Made by a program: the position numbers and the translations under genes
Shown here: in pieces, positions 7,116 through 17,345 of the stretch
Position numbering within the stretch: the first letter of the stretch is position 1
How the letters are laid out: each line of letters starts with the position of its first letter
Origin: Amphritea japonica ATCC BAA-1530
GTDB taxonomy: Bacteria > Pseudomonadota > Gammaproteobacteria > Pseudomonadales > Balneatricaceae
NCBI RefSeq assembly: GCF_016592435.1
Contig: NZ_AP014545.1
Coordinates: 124,001-188,000 of the forward strand
Reading direction: 5' to 3'
Length of the DNA stretch: 64,000 nucleotides
The notes under the pieces: generated by a model
What the model saw: the letters and a program-made list of their open reading frames with translations, nothing else
The model's database searches: none
What the model was told of the DNA's origin: nothing

Positions 7116-9260
7116 TTAGTTACCGAACAGACCTTTGAGTAGTTTTTTTGCGCCACTTTCTTCGCCGTCTTGTCCACCACCCAGCTGTTTCATGAGTTCG
7201 GCTTCAACTTTTTTCTTGGCTTTTTGTTTGATTAGTTCTTTCAGCACGCTGGCGTCGGGACGACAGAGTTTAGCCGGTTCAGTATCGAAACTGCCTTTGC
7301 AGTTAACCGGCCATTCAACCCCTTCCAGGTTGTTATTGACGGCACAGGTCTGTTTAAACAGGTTTTCTTCGATGGTCAGGCCAAGGCGGTAATCCAGGTT
7401 TTGCGCCGGCAGACTGACTTTGCCCTTGCCCCGCAGGCTGATAGCGTCCAGTTTGGTAATCAGATCCTGGTTACTGACTACGCCGTTGGTGAACTTAAAG
7501 TTACTGCTCAGGTCGGCGAACGGGGTCGAACGATCAACCTGATCAGCAGTCGAGCCAAGTGCTGCAACGTTGTTAAAGCCCTGACAGATAGTCTGGGCGA
7601 TATCGATCCCTTTGATCTCGCCGTTCGGCATAGTGACTTTAGCGTTACCGTTAAGGCTGTTTATGATCGCGTGTACTGACTCGCCCCGCGCGGTGATGTT
7701 CGATTGAGTGTTGAAGGTGCCGGTCAGGCGGTCAACGTCGGCCATGTCCTGCAGCAGATCACCGATCTGAATGCCCGTGATGTTTTTCTTCACCGTCAGT
7801 TTTGTCGGTGATTTTCGGACATCGACTACAACCGAGTTGCGAAGTGTACCGCTGTACATGTCAGCATTGATCTTGCTGATGTTGACCAACCCGCCGTGGG
7901 CGCTGGTTTCCAGCTCAAGATTGCTCAGGGTAAGGCCGTTAATCAACAGCGTTGTCAGCCCCAGATCAACATCTATTTCCAGCCCTTTAAGGAGTTCTAC
8001 AGGTATCACGGGCTCTTTAGAATAGCCGGTGGATTTGGCAGAGGTATCACCGGAAGAAGCGGTTTGTGCTGGTTGTTCCTTAGAGGGAGGCAGGTAACGG
8101 TCGGCGTTCAGTTTATCGCCTTGTAAATTGAAGGCGATAGAACCGTTTGCCATATTCATGGCGAAGTTGCCGTTGAACTGTGTGTCATCCAGTGTCAGAT
8201 TCATCTTGTTCAGGCCGAGCGTGTTAGGGGCTCCGCCAAGCTCTGCATCGAAGCTGATCGCTTTCAGGACACCGGTATCGGTCGTTTCAATTGCTGGCTG
8301 TCCCAGTGCTACCAGTAGCTCCTGCAGGCTGAACTGGCTGACTTTCAGGTTGCCGGTAATGACCGGTTTGCTGAAGCTCTTAACCTGGACATCGCCGCTG
8401 GCGGACAGGTTGGCTGCCGTTAGGCTCATCCCTTTCAGGCTGGCGGTTTCAGTATTCAGATCGCTTTCAATGTCGGTATTTAGTTTTACACTAACGGTTT
8501 TTCCGTTGAACGCGACGCCGGTCAGGCCAAGGGTGCTTTCCAGGCCTTTAATCTGATACTGCTGATTCTCCAGATCGAGGAGGAACTCTGCAGAAAGGGC
8601 TGCGTCGACGGTCAGCTGAAGCTGTTCGGCCAGATATTGTTCTGCCTGGAAGCTAAGCTCTGCCGGGAATAACTGACCGGTAGTGACTTTACCGGAGGTC
8701 ATAGTGAAGTTTTTCAGCAGAACTTTGCTGCCGAGCCCTGCATCGCTGTAACTGATATTACCGTTGGTGATGGCGATGCTTTCGATGTCCAGTGCGATAG
8801 CCGCGCCACCGCTGGCCTCAGCAGTACCGGGAGTGCTCTGTTCGATATTGCCAGAGGCTGCTTTACCCGCACCAGAGACTGCCCAGTTGGTGCTGCCGTC
8901 CTGGTTTTTTTCCAGATTCAGGGTCAGACCATCTAAAAGAATGCTGCTCATCTTGACGTTGCCGGATAGCAGGGCCGGTAGCTCTACGGAAACTTGTGCC
9001 TGGTTCAGCTCCGCCAGTTGTGGCTGGCCGGGATAATTCACTTTAATCTGGTTAATTTCTATACCCAGCCAAGGGAAGACAGACCAGCCCAGATCGCCAT
9101 TGATCTCCAGTTGTACGCCGCCTTTCTCAAGCGCTAGTTTTTTGATCTCCGGCTTAAACTCATTCGGATCGAAGAACATACCCAGCAAGACCCCGCCTGC
9201 AACAACGACGATGAGTAGCAGGGCAACAATACCACCAAAAATTTTTAACAGCGTTTTCAT
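7116..9260 (-). CDS. asmA: AsmA-family protein (inner-membrane anchored, AsmA-like lipid-transport superfamily)
   Basis: Protein of 714 residues with one N-terminal membrane anchor (about 5-30, [20 protein letters not shown]) and a large periplasmic beta-rich domain. The start of the AsmA domain ([24 protein letters not shown]) and the C-terminal [17 protein letters not shown] and GLTIEENL regions are recognisable. AsmA relatives influence outer-membrane assembly and are proposed to carry phospholipid between membranes. The ATG at 9260 has AGGAG six bases upstream. It leads a run asmA-mutY-yggX on the minus strand and is divergent from hisB. A low-complexity Ser/Thr/Ala stretch near residues 395-410 is probably a linker. 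Confidence 0.88.
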   Translation of the reverse strand: MKTLLKIFGGIVALLLIVVVAGGVLLGMFFDPNEFKPEIKKLALEKGGVQLEINGDLGWSVFPWLGIEINQIKVNYPGQPQLAELNQAQVSVELPALLSGNVKMSSILLDGLTLNLEKNQDGSTNWAVSGAGKAASGNIEQSTPGTAEASGGAAIALDIESIAITNGNISYSDAGLGSKVLLKNFTMTSGKVTTGQLFPAELSFQAEQYLAEQLQLTVDAALSAEFLLDLENQQYQIKGLESTLGLTGVAFNGKTVSVKLNTDIESDLNTETASLKGMSLTAANLSASGDVQVKSFSKPVITGNLKVSQFSLQELLVALGQPAIETTDTGVLKAISFDAELGGAPNTLGLNKMNLTLDDTQFNGNFAMNMANGSIAFNLQGDKLNADRYLPPSKEQPAQTASSGDTSAKSTGYSKEPVIPVELLKGLEIDVDLGLTTLLINGLTLSNLELETSAHGGLVNISKINADMYSGTLRNSVVVDVRKSPTKLTVKKNITGIQIGDLLQDMADVDRLTGTFNTQSNITARGESVHAIINSLNGNAKVTMPNGEIKGIDIAQTICQGFNNVAALGSTADQVDRSTPFADLSSNFKFTNGVVSNQDLITKLDAISLRGKGKVSLPAQNLDYRLGLTIEENLFKQTCAVNNNLEGVEWPVNCKGSFDTEPAKLCRPDASVLKELIKQKAKKKVEAELMKQLGGGQDGEESGAKKLLKGLFGN

Positions 9261-9497
9261 CACTTCTCCTTGGACCATCCGTCTATCAGGCAGATTAGCC
9301 GGTAAAACATATCTCTCGGTAACACCGCGTTAGTAAAAACGAGTATTAACAGCATAGTAGCAGAACGATTTTACAGACCAAAGATTAACCGCAAATGAAA
9401 TCAGTAAGTTGGGATGAGTTTCAGAGCATGCCTTAGGGCTGTATTGAATGTATAATGCCTGCTTTGTTTGACTAATATAACCATCGCGGAGAAGAGC

Positions 9498-10091
9498 ATG
9501 GCTGAACGGAAAGCCACCGTCACCCGTAATACCCTGGAAACCAAAATCACTGTGTCTGTGAATTTGGATGGCAGCGGTAAGCTGAATGCCGATACCGGCG
9601 TTCCTTTTCTTGAGCACATGCTGGATCAGATCGCCCGCCACGGCTTGATTGATCTGGATATCGTTGCCAAGGGTGACAATCACATTGATGATCACCACAC
9701 CGTTGAAGATATCGGTATTACTCTGGGCCAGGCGTTTGCTCAGGCAGTGGGTGATAAGAAAGGCATTCTTCGATACGGGCATGCTTATTGTCCGCTGGAT
9801 GAGGCTTTGTCGCGGGTTGTGATCGACTTTTCCGGTCGTCCGGGGCTGGATATGAATGTTGAGTTCACCCGCGCCAGTATCGGTCGCTTTGATACGCAAC
9901 TGTTCTGGGAGTTTTTCCAGGGCTTTGTGAATCATGCCGGCGTGACGCTGCACATCGATAACCTGAAAGGTTTCAATGCTCACCACCAGGCGGAAACGAT
10001 CTTTAAAGCCTTTGGTCGTGCGGTACGCGGCGCCTTGACGATAGATCAGCGGGCTGCTGATCAGATGCCGTCGACAAAGGGATCGCTGTAA
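9498..10091 (+). CDS. hisB: Imidazoleglycerol-phosphate dehydratase HisB (monofunctional)
   Basis: Converts imidazole glycerol phosphate to imidazole acetol phosphate in histidine synthesis. It has 197 residues and lacks the N-terminal phosphatase domain found in E. coli HisB. Metal-binding motifs are [13 protein letters not shown] and [11 protein letters not shown] in the first half and NHAGVTLHI and [11 protein letters not shown] in the second. The ATG at 9498 follows GGAGAAGA. An upstream in-frame ATG (9468) lacks support. It is followed directly by hisH. Confidence 0.95.
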   Translation: MAERKATVTRNTLETKITVSVNLDGSGKLNADTGVPFLEHMLDQIARHGLIDLDIVAKGDNHIDDHHTVEDIGITLGQAFAQAVGDKKGILRYGHAYCPLDEALSRVVIDFSGRPGLDMNVEFTRASIGRFDTQLFWEFFQGFVNHAGVTLHIDNLKGFNAHHQAETIFKAFGRAVRGALTIDQRAADQMPSTKGSL

Positions 10092-10739
10092 ATGAGTAGT
10101 GTTGCAGTCATCGATTACGGTATGGGGAATCTGCACTCGGTTGCTAAGGCGCTGGAGCATGTTATGCCCGGCGTTGAAGTGTTGGTGACCAATGATCCTG
10201 AGAAAGTTCGTAATGCTGACCGGGTTTTACTGCCCGGCGTTGGGGCTATTCGGGATTGTATGGCAGAGATTCGTCGTCTGGGTGTTGATAAAGAGGTTGC
10301 TGAAGCGATCGCTTCTGGCAAACCTTTTCTGGGGATCTGTGTCGGCTATCAGGCGTTGATGCAACTGTCTGAAGAGAATGCCGGTGTTGATTGCCTGGGG
10401 CATTTTGATGGCAGGGTACGTTACTTTGGTGACGAGCTGAAAGAAGCCGATGGCGAGCGCTTGAAAGTGCCGCACATGGGCTGGAATGAAGTGCATCAAA
10501 CCTTTGATCACCCGCTATGGGAAGGTATTGAAGACGGCAGCCGTTTCTATTTCGTGCACAGCTACTATGTGGATGCTGTGGATAAATCTTTGGTGTCCGG
10601 TAACTGTCATTACGGTGTTGATTTCGATGTGGCTATCGCGAGAGATAATGTTTTTGCGACTCAGTTCCACCCGGAGAAAAGCCATACTGTTGGGTTGCAG
10701 TTGTTAAAGAACTTCCTTAACTGGGATGGCAAGGTCTGA
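10092..10739 (+). CDS. hisH: Imidazole glycerol phosphate synthase, glutaminase subunit HisH
   Basis: Glutaminase of 215 residues that passes ammonia to HisF. The class I amidotransferase triad is visible: Cys in FLGICVGYQ (about 83) and His/Glu in FHPEKSH (about 195-197). The ATG starts on the base after the hisB stop, so translation is coupled. In the usual gammaproteobacterial order hisA follows; here hisF comes next after only 63 bp. Confidence 0.95.
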   Translation: MSSVAVIDYGMGNLHSVAKALEHVMPGVEVLVTNDPEKVRNADRVLLPGVGAIRDCMAEIRRLGVDKEVAEAIASGKPFLGICVGYQALMQLSEENAGVDCLGHFDGRVRYFGDELKEADGERLKVPHMGWNEVHQTFDHPLWEGIEDGSRFYFVHSYYVDAVDKSLVSGNCHYGVDFDVAIARDNVFATQFHPEKSHTVGLQLLKNFLNWDGKV

Positions 10740-10802
10740 TCTGCCGGCTCATTTAAGCTCAACCCACGTTATAATATTCATATCAGTTTTATAGGTAATA
10801 CC

Positions 10803-11576
10803 ATGGCTCTGGCAAAACGCATTATCCCCTGTCTGGATGTAGAAAACGGCCGCGTTGTTAAAGGGGTTCAGTTTCTTGATATTCGTGATGCCGGGGACCC
10901 GGTAGAAGTGGCTAAACGTTACGATGAACAGGGCGCTGATGAGATTACCTTCCTTGATATCACCGCGACCCATGAAGGCCGGGATACCATGGTTCACACT
11001 GTCGAGCGAATGGCATCGCAGGTGTTTATTCCGCTGACAGTGGGTGGTGGCATCCGTACGGTGGATGATATTCGTACTATGTTGAATGCCGGTGCAGATA
11101 AAGTGTCCATCAACAGTGCTGCGGTCTTTAATCCAGATTTTGTCCGTGAAGCGGCAGATAAGTTTGGCTCCCAGTGTATCGTGGTCGCGATCGATGCTAA
11201 GAAAGTCTCTGCAGAGGGCGAGGTCGATAAGTGGGAGATCTTTACTCACGGTGGCCGAAAGCCAACGGGTATCGATGCCGTTGAGTGGGCTAAGAAGATG
11301 GTTGAGCTGGGCGCCGGAGAGATTTTGCTGACCTCAATGGATCAGGACGGCGTTAAAAATGGATATGACATAGGGGTTACCCGGGCGATCAGTGACGCGG
11401 TTAATGTGCCTATTATCGCATCCGGTGGTGTGGGTAATCTGGATCATCTGGTTGAGGGTTGTATTGAGGGTAAGGCGGATGCCGTGTTGGCTGCATCGAT
11501 CTTCCACTTTAATGAATACAGTATTCCTGAAGCGAAGCAGTACATGAAAGAGCGGGGCATCGAAGTTCGTCTCTGA
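10803..11576 (+). CDS. hisF: Imidazole glycerol phosphate synthase, cyclase subunit HisF
   Basis: TIM-barrel synthase of 257 residues that makes imidazole glycerol phosphate and AICAR. The catalytic Asp is in [15 protein letters not shown] (about 12) and the second is in VVAIDAKK (about 131). Phosphate-binding ends VGGGIR and ASGGVGN are present. The HGGRKPTG block and the IFHFNEY ending separate it from HisA. The 63-bp gap before it contains a TATAAT at 10770-10775 without a good -35 box, so a private promoter is possible but weak. Confidence 0.96.
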   Translation: MALAKRIIPCLDVENGRVVKGVQFLDIRDAGDPVEVAKRYDEQGADEITFLDITATHEGRDTMVHTVERMASQVFIPLTVGGGIRTVDDIRTMLNAGADKVSINSAAVFNPDFVREAADKFGSQCIVVAIDAKKVSAEGEVDKWEIFTHGGRKPTGIDAVEWAKKMVELGAGEILLTSMDQDGVKNGYDIGVTRAISDAVNVPIIASGGVGNLDHLVEGCIEGKADAVLAASIFHFNEYSIPEAKQYMKERGIEVRL

Positions 11577-11662
11577 TATTAGTGGATAACGACTAAGGCT
11601 GGTGCGAATATTTCAGCCTGTTATCTGTGGATGTCAGGAACTTGTTGGCAGCTTCTCGTATA

Positions 11663-11702
11663 AAAGCCCGGTAACAGACCTGTTATCGGGCTTTGTTTTT
11701 TT
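11663..11702 (+). terminator. Terminator after hisF (probably bidirectional)
   Basis: AAAGCCCGGTAACAG and its near-perfect complement (14 of 15) form a long stem followed by a T-run at 11692-11702. On the other strand the stem is followed by TTTTATA, so it may also end the convergent aminotransferase transcript. Confidence 0.85.
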
Positions 11703-11754
11703 AAACGGTGTGTAAAATTTCGTAACCCTTTCGGTTGCTGATACGGGGGCGGAG

Positions 11755-12954
11755 CTAGCGGGCGCTTAACACCTTAGCCAGGGCCGATACAAAATAATCC
11801 ATGCTGCTTTGGTTCAGCCCGGCAATATTCATACGGCTGGAGTTGATCATGTAGATGCTGTAGTCCTGGCGTAGCTGCTCGACCTGTTGCGGGCTGATAC
11901 CAAGGAAGGAAAACATGCCAAACTGGTGCTGGATAAAGGTGAAATCACCCTCAATATCGGACGCTGTGATCGCGGAAACCAACTGTTGGCGCAGCCCCTG
12001 AATCCGCTCACGCATAGATGCCAGTTCGCATTTCCAGGACAGCGTCAGGCCAGTATCTGCAAGAATAGTTTCCACGATAGCCGCGCCATGAGCTGGTGGC
12101 ATAGAGTAGTGACTACGGATTTTGCTGAACAGCTGACTGCCTGCGGTTTCCGCTTGCGCAGGGTTAGCGGCAATAATAAACAGGGTGCCGGTGCGCTCAC
12201 GGTAGAGACCGAAGTTTTTTGAGCAGGATGTGGCTACCAGCATCTCCGGAAAATGTTCCGCCAACAGGCGTACCCCGAAGGCATCCTGTTCGAGACCGTT
12301 GCCCAGCCCCTGATAAGCCATATCGACGAAAGGGATCAGCCCCTTACGCGCCATCAGATCTGCCACCGCCTGCCACTGTGCCGGATTCAGATCAGCTCCG
12401 CTGGGGTTGTGGCAACAACCATGCAGCAGGACAAAGTCCCCTGCGTGAGCCTGCTCCAGGGTCTGCAGCATTGCTTCAAACTGAATGCCTTTGGTTGCGT
12501 AGTCATAATAGGGATACTCTGCGATCTCCAGGCCTGCACCCGTCAGCAGAGGGGCATGATTGGCCCAGGTTGGCAGACTCACCCAGACGCGGCTCTTCTG
12601 GCTGCAGCCGCGGAGGAATTCGGCACCCATTCGCAGCGCTCCGCAGCCCCCCGGGGTTTGTGCTGAGATGATACGCTGATCTTTGAGCGCAGGGTGCTCT
12701 GTGCCAAACACCAGAGCGCTCGCTAAGTGATTATACTCAGCGGTACCAGCCGGTGCGGTGTAGCTTTTACTTTGCTCGGACGTCAGTAAGCGACTCTCGG
12801 CCTCTTTAACGGCTCCTATGATCGGGGTATTACCCTGCTCATCTTTATAAACACCGATGCCGAGATCGAGTTTATGTGGATGGGTATCGACTCTGTATTC
12901 CCCGAGTAAGGACAGAATCGGGTCCTGTGGCAGCGGTTGTAAGTGTTCAAACAT
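11755..12954 (-). CDS. tyrB: Aromatic amino acid aminotransferase (class I, subgroup I-alpha)
   Basis: PLP enzyme of 399 residues. It begins MFEHLQPLPQDPILSL and carries the PLP-lysine block SCSKNFGLYRERTG, the HGCCHNPSGAD motif, and Arg in MNSSRMN near the C-terminus, all typical of AspC/TyrB. It lies just downstream (30 bp) of the indolepyruvate oxidoreductase gene on the same strand, which argues for aromatic amino acids as substrates, giving phenyl-, hydroxyphenyl- or indolepyruvate for that enzyme. An AspC-type aspartate specificity cannot be excluded from sequence alone. Confidence 0.88.
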   Translation of the reverse strand: MFEHLQPLPQDPILSLLGEYRVDTHPHKLDLGIGVYKDEQGNTPIIGAVKEAESRLLTSEQSKSYTAPAGTAEYNHLASALVFGTEHPALKDQRIISAQTPGGCGALRMGAEFLRGCSQKSRVWVSLPTWANHAPLLTGAGLEIAEYPYYDYATKGIQFEAMLQTLEQAHAGDFVLLHGCCHNPSGADLNPAQWQAVADLMARKGLIPFVDMAYQGLGNGLEQDAFGVRLLAEHFPEMLVATSCSKNFGLYRERTGTLFIIAANPAQAETAGSQLFSKIRSHYSMPPAHGAAIVETILADTGLTLSWKCELASMRERIQGLRQQLVSAITASDIEGDFTFIQHQFGMFSFLGISPQQVEQLRQDYSIYMINSSRMNIAGLNQSSMDYFVSALAKVLSAR

Positions 12955-12984
12955 AGCGATCTCCTGACCTGTTCCCGATAGCGC

Positions 12985-15900
12985 TTAAACGCTGTCCTGA
13001 TTGAGTTGTTGAGACAGAGACTGAGACCGCGCTTGTGCTTCTTTGATCGCCAGCTCTTTGACTTGTCCGAAGCCGCGGATCTCCGCAGGTACTGCGGCCA
13101 GTTCAATTGCCGTCGAGAGATTATCCGGCGTAAGAGACCGACTCAGTTCGTTGATCAGGGTGATATATTCATCGCGCAACTGTCGTTCAAGTTTACGCTC
13201 AGGGTGGTAGCCGAACAGATCCAGAGGGGTGCCCCGCAGACGACGCATCTGCGCCAGCATACCCAGTCCTTTCAATATCCAGGGACCAAACTGCATTTTC
13301 TTTGGACGCCCCTGGCTATCACGCTTACGTGCCAGCAATGGTGGTGCCATATTAAATTTAATACGGTAATCCCCGGTGAACGTTTGGGCGACTTCCTGCA
13401 GGAAACCTGTGTCGGTATAAAGACGGGCTACTTCATATTCATCTTTGTACGCCATCAGGCGGAACAGCTGTGTTGCAACCTGCTCGGACAGTTCAGTGCT
13501 GTTAACTGACAGAGACTGCTCCGCATCAGTAATCTGTTTAACCAGTGACTGATAGCGTCCGGCATAAGCGGTATTCTGGTAGCGGCTGAGAAACTCTGTA
13601 TTACGTTCCACTTTTTGCTGCAACGTTAATGCTGGTGGCGGAGTGTGCCCACCGGCGGCCTGTTCTACAAAGGCAGGATCAACCGCCGCGAGGCGGCCCC
13701 AGTTAAACGCAGTCTGGTTTTTCTCAATCGCTACGCCGTTCATCTCTATGGCTTTTAGCAGAGCGGTTAGTGAAACCGGCACCAGACCCTGTTGCCAGGC
13801 GAAGCCCAGCATCATGACATTGGAGAAAACGGTATCGCCCAGCAGAGCTTCCGCGAGGCGGTTGGCATCTATCGACGCGAGACGATCATCGCCAAGGGCC
13901 TCGTTGAGGATACGTGTCCGACGGGTGGATTCCATATCTGCATCCCGATAGAGCACGTTGTCTGCAGTGGCTATTTCGGCCAGATTGAGTACGGCACGGC
14001 TATGATCCTTACGTAATACGGTGAGTGCCTTATCGGTCGTCGCCACCACCATGTCACAGGCAATCATCGCATCTGCCTGGCCGGTTTCAATCCGAACCTG
14101 ATGGATCGCGTCTGGTTCAGGTGCCAGACGAACATAACTCAGCACGGTTCCTCCTTTCTGTGCAAAGCCCATAAAATCCAGCACGGTGGCTCCTTTGGAT
14201 TCCAGGTGTGCGGCCATAGTGATCAGTGCGCCAACGGTTACGATGCCGGTACCACCGACGCCGCCAACCAGCAGGTTGTAGCAACCAGTCAGGGGCGTTT
14301 GCTGCGGCTGAGGCAGACTGGAGATTTTCTGATGGAAGGCTTCTCCTGTAGCGACGCCAGCTCCTTTACGTAATGCACCACCTTCAATGGTGACAAAGCT
14401 CGGACAGAAACCCTCAACACAGGAGAAATCCTTATTACAGGAGGACTGATCTATACGGCGCTTACGCCCCTGTTCCGTCTCGCGGGGGATCACGGAAAGG
14501 CAGTTAGACTGTGTTGAACAATCGCCACAGCCTTCACAGACATTGTGGTTGATAAAGGCTCGTTTCTGCGGGTCAGGGAACTGCCCACGTTTACGTCGGC
14601 GCCGTTTTTCGGCGGCACAGGTCTGATCGAAGATCAGTACCGTTACCCCCGCTATTTCACGGAATTCTCGCTGTACAACATCCAGCTCCAGACGGTCGTG
14701 GAAGGTTGCCGCAGAGGGAAAGATGCTCTTGTCGCTGTATTTCTCCGGTTCATCACTGAGGATTGCGATACGCTTTACACCTTCAGCATGCACCTGATTG
14801 GCAATTGCCGGTACGGTAATGACGCCATCAACCGGTTGACCGCCGGTCATTGCGACTGCGTCATTAAATAGAATCTTGTAAGTAATGTTGGTGTTGGCAG
14901 CGACGGACTGACGGATTGCCAGTGTGCCTGAATGGAAGTAGGTTCCCTCTCCCAGGTTTTGGAAGATATGTTTATTTTTCAGATAGCGCGATTTCGATAT
15001 CCAGTTAACGCCTTCTCCACCCATCTGAGTCAGGGATTCGGTATGCCGTCCCATCCAGGTAGCCATAACATGGCAGCCGATACCTGCTTGAGCCTTACTG
15101 CCATCAGGCACTTTAGTGGAGGTGTTGTGTGGGCAGCCGGAGCAGAAATAGGGTAATCGGCGCACCCCTTGTGGGTCACATACATCACTGCCACGGACCC
15201 CGATATCTGCCAGCTGCTCCCGGAAATTTTCACCGAGTAATTGGGTAATTCGGTCAGCAACCACTTTCGCCAACATATTCGGGCTAAGTTCACCTACATA
15301 GGGGACTAGTGGGCTCCCCTGTTCGTCATGCTTACCCACTATCCGGACTTGAATGGTCTCATCGGGAGCCGATAGGTGTTCTTTGATCTGACTTTCGATA
15401 ATTCCGCGTTTTTCTTCAATGACCAGAACTTCCTCTTTACCGCGGATGAAGTTCATAGCCCCCTGTTTTTCCAGCGGCCAGACCAGGCCTACCTTATAAA
15501 TATCAATGCCAAGAGTTCGAAGTTTCTCTTCATCCAGCCCCAGCATCTTTAGCGCGGCCATCAGATCCAAATGTGCTTTACCGGTGGTGATGATACCCAT
15601 GCGTGCTTGTTTGAGGTTATACAGGCATCGGTCCAGTGGGTTAGTGCGGGCAAAGGCCGCTACTGCTTCAAGCTTTTCTTCTATCCGGGTCTCCATTTGC
15701 GGTCCGGGCAGATCCGGCCAGCGATAGTGCAGCCCATCTTCGGGTGCAGTGTAATCCTGGGGGGTAGTAAATTGCGGTAACTCAGCAATGTCGACCGAGG
15801 CGGCGCTTTCGACTGTTTCTGAAATCGCCTTGAATCCGACCCAGGTGCCACTGAAGCGTGATAACGCGATGCCCCACAGGCCGAATTCGAAATACTCTGA

Positions 15901-16512
15901 AATGTTGGCCGGATTGATCGTCGGCATAAAGAACGACATGAATGCCACATCAGACTGATGTGGCATACTCGAGGAAACACAGCCGTGATCATCACCAGCG
16001 ACGACCAGAACGCCGCCGTGAGGCGAACTACCAAAGGCGTTACCGTGCTTAAGTGCGTCAGCTGCGCGATCTACACCCGGGCCTTTGCCGTACCAGATGG
16101 CAAAGACACCATCGACGTTTTTATCTTCTGCGGTTTCTACCTGTTGGCTTCCCAGTACCAGCGTTGCGCCCAGTTCTTCATTAACAGCAGGGATAAAGTC
16201 GATGTCCTGCGCCTGCAGGAGCTTTTTCGCCTGCCATAACGCCTGGTCATAGCCGCCCAGTGGCGAGCCTCGGTAGCCACTGATAAATCCAGCGGTATTG
16301 AGGTTGTTTTGTCGGTCCAGCTCTCGTTGCATCATTGGCAGACGAACCAATGCCTGGGTTCCGGTCAGAAAGACCCGCCCGGTCTTTCGCAGATAGCGGT
16401 CATTGAGGGCATAGCTGTCTAACTTTTGCGTCGTGGCAGCGTCGGGAAGGGACGTATCGATAGCGGCCAGGTCATTATTGCCCTGATCCAGGCTCTCGTC
16501 GTAATGGTTCAT
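12985..16512 (-). CDS. Indolepyruvate ferredoxin oxidoreductase, single-chain fused form
   Basis: Oxygen-sensitive TPP and Fe-S enzyme of about 1175 residues that oxidatively decarboxylates aryl-pyruvates to acyl-CoA. Order of domains: alpha-subunit-like N-terminal part (about 1-480), TPP-binding region (GEGTYFHSGTLAIRQS near 520-535), a Cys-rich ferredoxin-like segment (CEGCGDCSTQSNC and a second Cys cluster, about 640-710), then a gamma-type domain starting GGVGGTGIVTVGALI (about 750). The ATG at 16512 is chosen because GAGG lies eight bases before it; a GTG nine bases upstream would sit within the SD. The aminotransferase gene follows, and an Lrp-type regulator is divergent. A perfect FNR/Anr box lies 52 bp upstream. 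Substrate range among 2-oxoacids is inferred. Confidence 0.9.
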   Translation of the reverse strand: MNHYDESLDQGNNDLAAIDTSLPDAATTQKLDSYALNDRYLRKTGRVFLTGTQALVRLPMMQRELDRQNNLNTAGFISGYRGSPLGGYDQALWQAKKLLQAQDIDFIPAVNEELGATLVLGSQQVETAEDKNVDGVFAIWYGKGPGVDRAADALKHGNAFGSSPHGGVLVVAGDDHGCVSSSMPHQSDVAFMSFFMPTINPANISEYFEFGLWGIALSRFSGTWVGFKAISETVESAASVDIAELPQFTTPQDYTAPEDGLHYRWPDLPGPQMETRIEEKLEAVAAFARTNPLDRCLYNLKQARMGIITTGKAHLDLMAALKMLGLDEEKLRTLGIDIYKVGLVWPLEKQGAMNFIRGKEEVLVIEEKRGIIESQIKEHLSAPDETIQVRIVGKHDEQGSPLVPYVGELSPNMLAKVVADRITQLLGENFREQLADIGVRGSDVCDPQGVRRLPYFCSGCPHNTSTKVPDGSKAQAGIGCHVMATWMGRHTESLTQMGGEGVNWISKSRYLKNKHIFQNLGEGTYFHSGTLAIRQSVAANTNITYKILFNDAVAMTGGQPVDGVITVPAIANQVHAEGVKRIAILSDEPEKYSDKSIFPSAATFHDRLELDVVQREFREIAGVTVLIFDQTCAAEKRRRRKRGQFPDPQKRAFINHNVCEGCGDCSTQSNCLSVIPRETEQGRKRRIDQSSCNKDFSCVEGFCPSFVTIEGGALRKGAGVATGEAFHQKISSLPQPQQTPLTGCYNLLVGGVGGTGIVTVGALITMAAHLESKGATVLDFMGFAQKGGTVLSYVRLAPEPDAIHQVRIETGQADAMIACDMVVATTDKALTVLRKDHSRAVLNLAEIATADNVLYRDADMESTRRTRILNEALGDDRLASIDANRLAEALLGDTVFSNVMMLGFAWQQGLVPVSLTALLKAIEMNGVAIEKNQTAFNWGRLAAVDPAFVEQAAGGHTPPPALTLQQKVERNTEFLSRYQNTAYAGRYQSLVKQITDAEQSLSVNSTELSEQVATQLFRLMAYKDEYEVARLYTDTGFLQEVAQTFTGDYRIKFNMAPPLLARKRDSQGRPKKMQFGPWILKGLGMLAQMRRLRGTPLDLFGYHPERKLERQLRDEYITLINELSRSLTPDNLSTAIELAAVPAEIRGFGQVKELAIKEAQARSQSLSQQLNQDSV

Positions 16513-16563
16513 GCCATACACCTCAGTAATCGCTTTTATTGTTATACGAGGGGGGAGGTTTTA

Positions 16564-16577
16564 TTGATCTAAATCAA
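16564..16577. promoter_or_regulatory. Perfect FNR/Anr-type binding site
   Basis: TTGATCTAAATCAA matches the FNR/Anr consensus TTGAT-N4-ATCAA at every fixed position. It lies 52 bp upstream of the oxidoreductase start and about 150 bp before the Lrp-type gene. Its place fits oxygen-dependent control of the oxygen-sensitive oxidoreductase. Confidence 0.75.
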
Positions 16578-16726
16578 TTCCCCCATCTGATGACAAAAAG
16601 TGTATGATTTTTTTTGCGAAAGGTGCTTTCGAAATGTCTATGTATTTTGTCTAGATAAGAAAGAATCTTTAGATTTATTGTTGTTTAAATGAATAATCTT
16701 TTGTTTTGGTGTGGTTGTGTGAAATT

Positions 16727-17197
16727 ATGACTGAAAAGCTAGATCGTTATGATCGCCATATTCTGGCTATTTTGCAGGATGATGGCCGTATCTCTAACCA
16801 GCAACTGGCAGATCAAGTGGGTCTTTCCTCTGCGGCCTGTTGGCGCCGGGTGAAAGTCCTGGATGAAAAAGGGATATTGAAAAAGCATACGGCGTTGGTT
16901 AGCCCAGAAGCGCTGGGTTATGACCTGTGTGTATTGGTGATGGTGACTCTGATTCGGCATCAGCAGGATGATGCCATTGAGTTTCAACAAGCCGTACAGG
17001 GCTACCCGGAAGTCTTACAGTGCTTTGCGGTAACCGGCGATGCCGATTATGTATTGAGGGTGATTGTTCAGAATATGGCCGCTTATGACAGCTTTTTGAA
17101 TGAAAAGATCTTCAACCTGCCAGGGGTGAGTCAGGTGAGGTCTAACTTTGCTCTGCGTGAAATTAAAAATGAAACGGCGATTCCTATCGACCTGTAA
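16727..17197 (+). CDS. Lrp/AsnC-family transcriptional regulator
   Basis: Regulator of 156 residues. N-terminal winged helix (LDRYDRHILAILQDDGRISNQQLADQVGLS, in several blocks over about 4-50) and C-terminal RAM ligand domain with the AVTGDADYVLRV block. These proteins sense amino acids and often control nearby amino-acid catabolic genes. It is divergent from the indolepyruvate oxidoreductase/aminotransferase pair and is the natural candidate to regulate it. The ATG at 16727 fits the family; no clear SD is present. Confidence 0.92.
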   Translation: MTEKLDRYDRHILAILQDDGRISNQQLADQVGLSSAACWRRVKVLDEKGILKKHTALVSPEALGYDLCVLVMVTLIRHQQDDAIEFQQAVQGYPEVLQCFAVTGDADYVLRVIVQNMAAYDSFLNEKIFNLPGVSQVRSNFALREIKNETAIPIDL

Positions 17198-17345
17198 AGG
17201 ACGTTCGTGCTGAGAATTTAAAGCGCACTGTATGCTGAATTGTGCTTAGTCGAAGGCTTTTAAAGGCTCGTTTCTGATCATTTTTCTCAACCGTTGTCAC
17301 AAAAATGCTCCGGTCATCCAGAGCTGTTCTGTTTCCCTGTGGGGT

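Noticed and set aside
9330-10160. Long open frame on the minus strand opposite hisB
   Set aside because: hisB is unmistakable on the plus strand. The opposing frame has no recognisable domain and overlaps the hisB and hisH coding sequence.
10803-11576. Possibility that the third his gene is hisA rather than hisF
   Set aside because: HGGRKPTG, the catalytic AIDAKK and the C-terminal IFHFNEY blocks are specific for HisF.
12219-12671. Open frame opposite the aminotransferase gene
   Set aside because: It has Pro/Arg-rich composition typical of an antisense shadow, and the aminotransferase on the other strand is complete.
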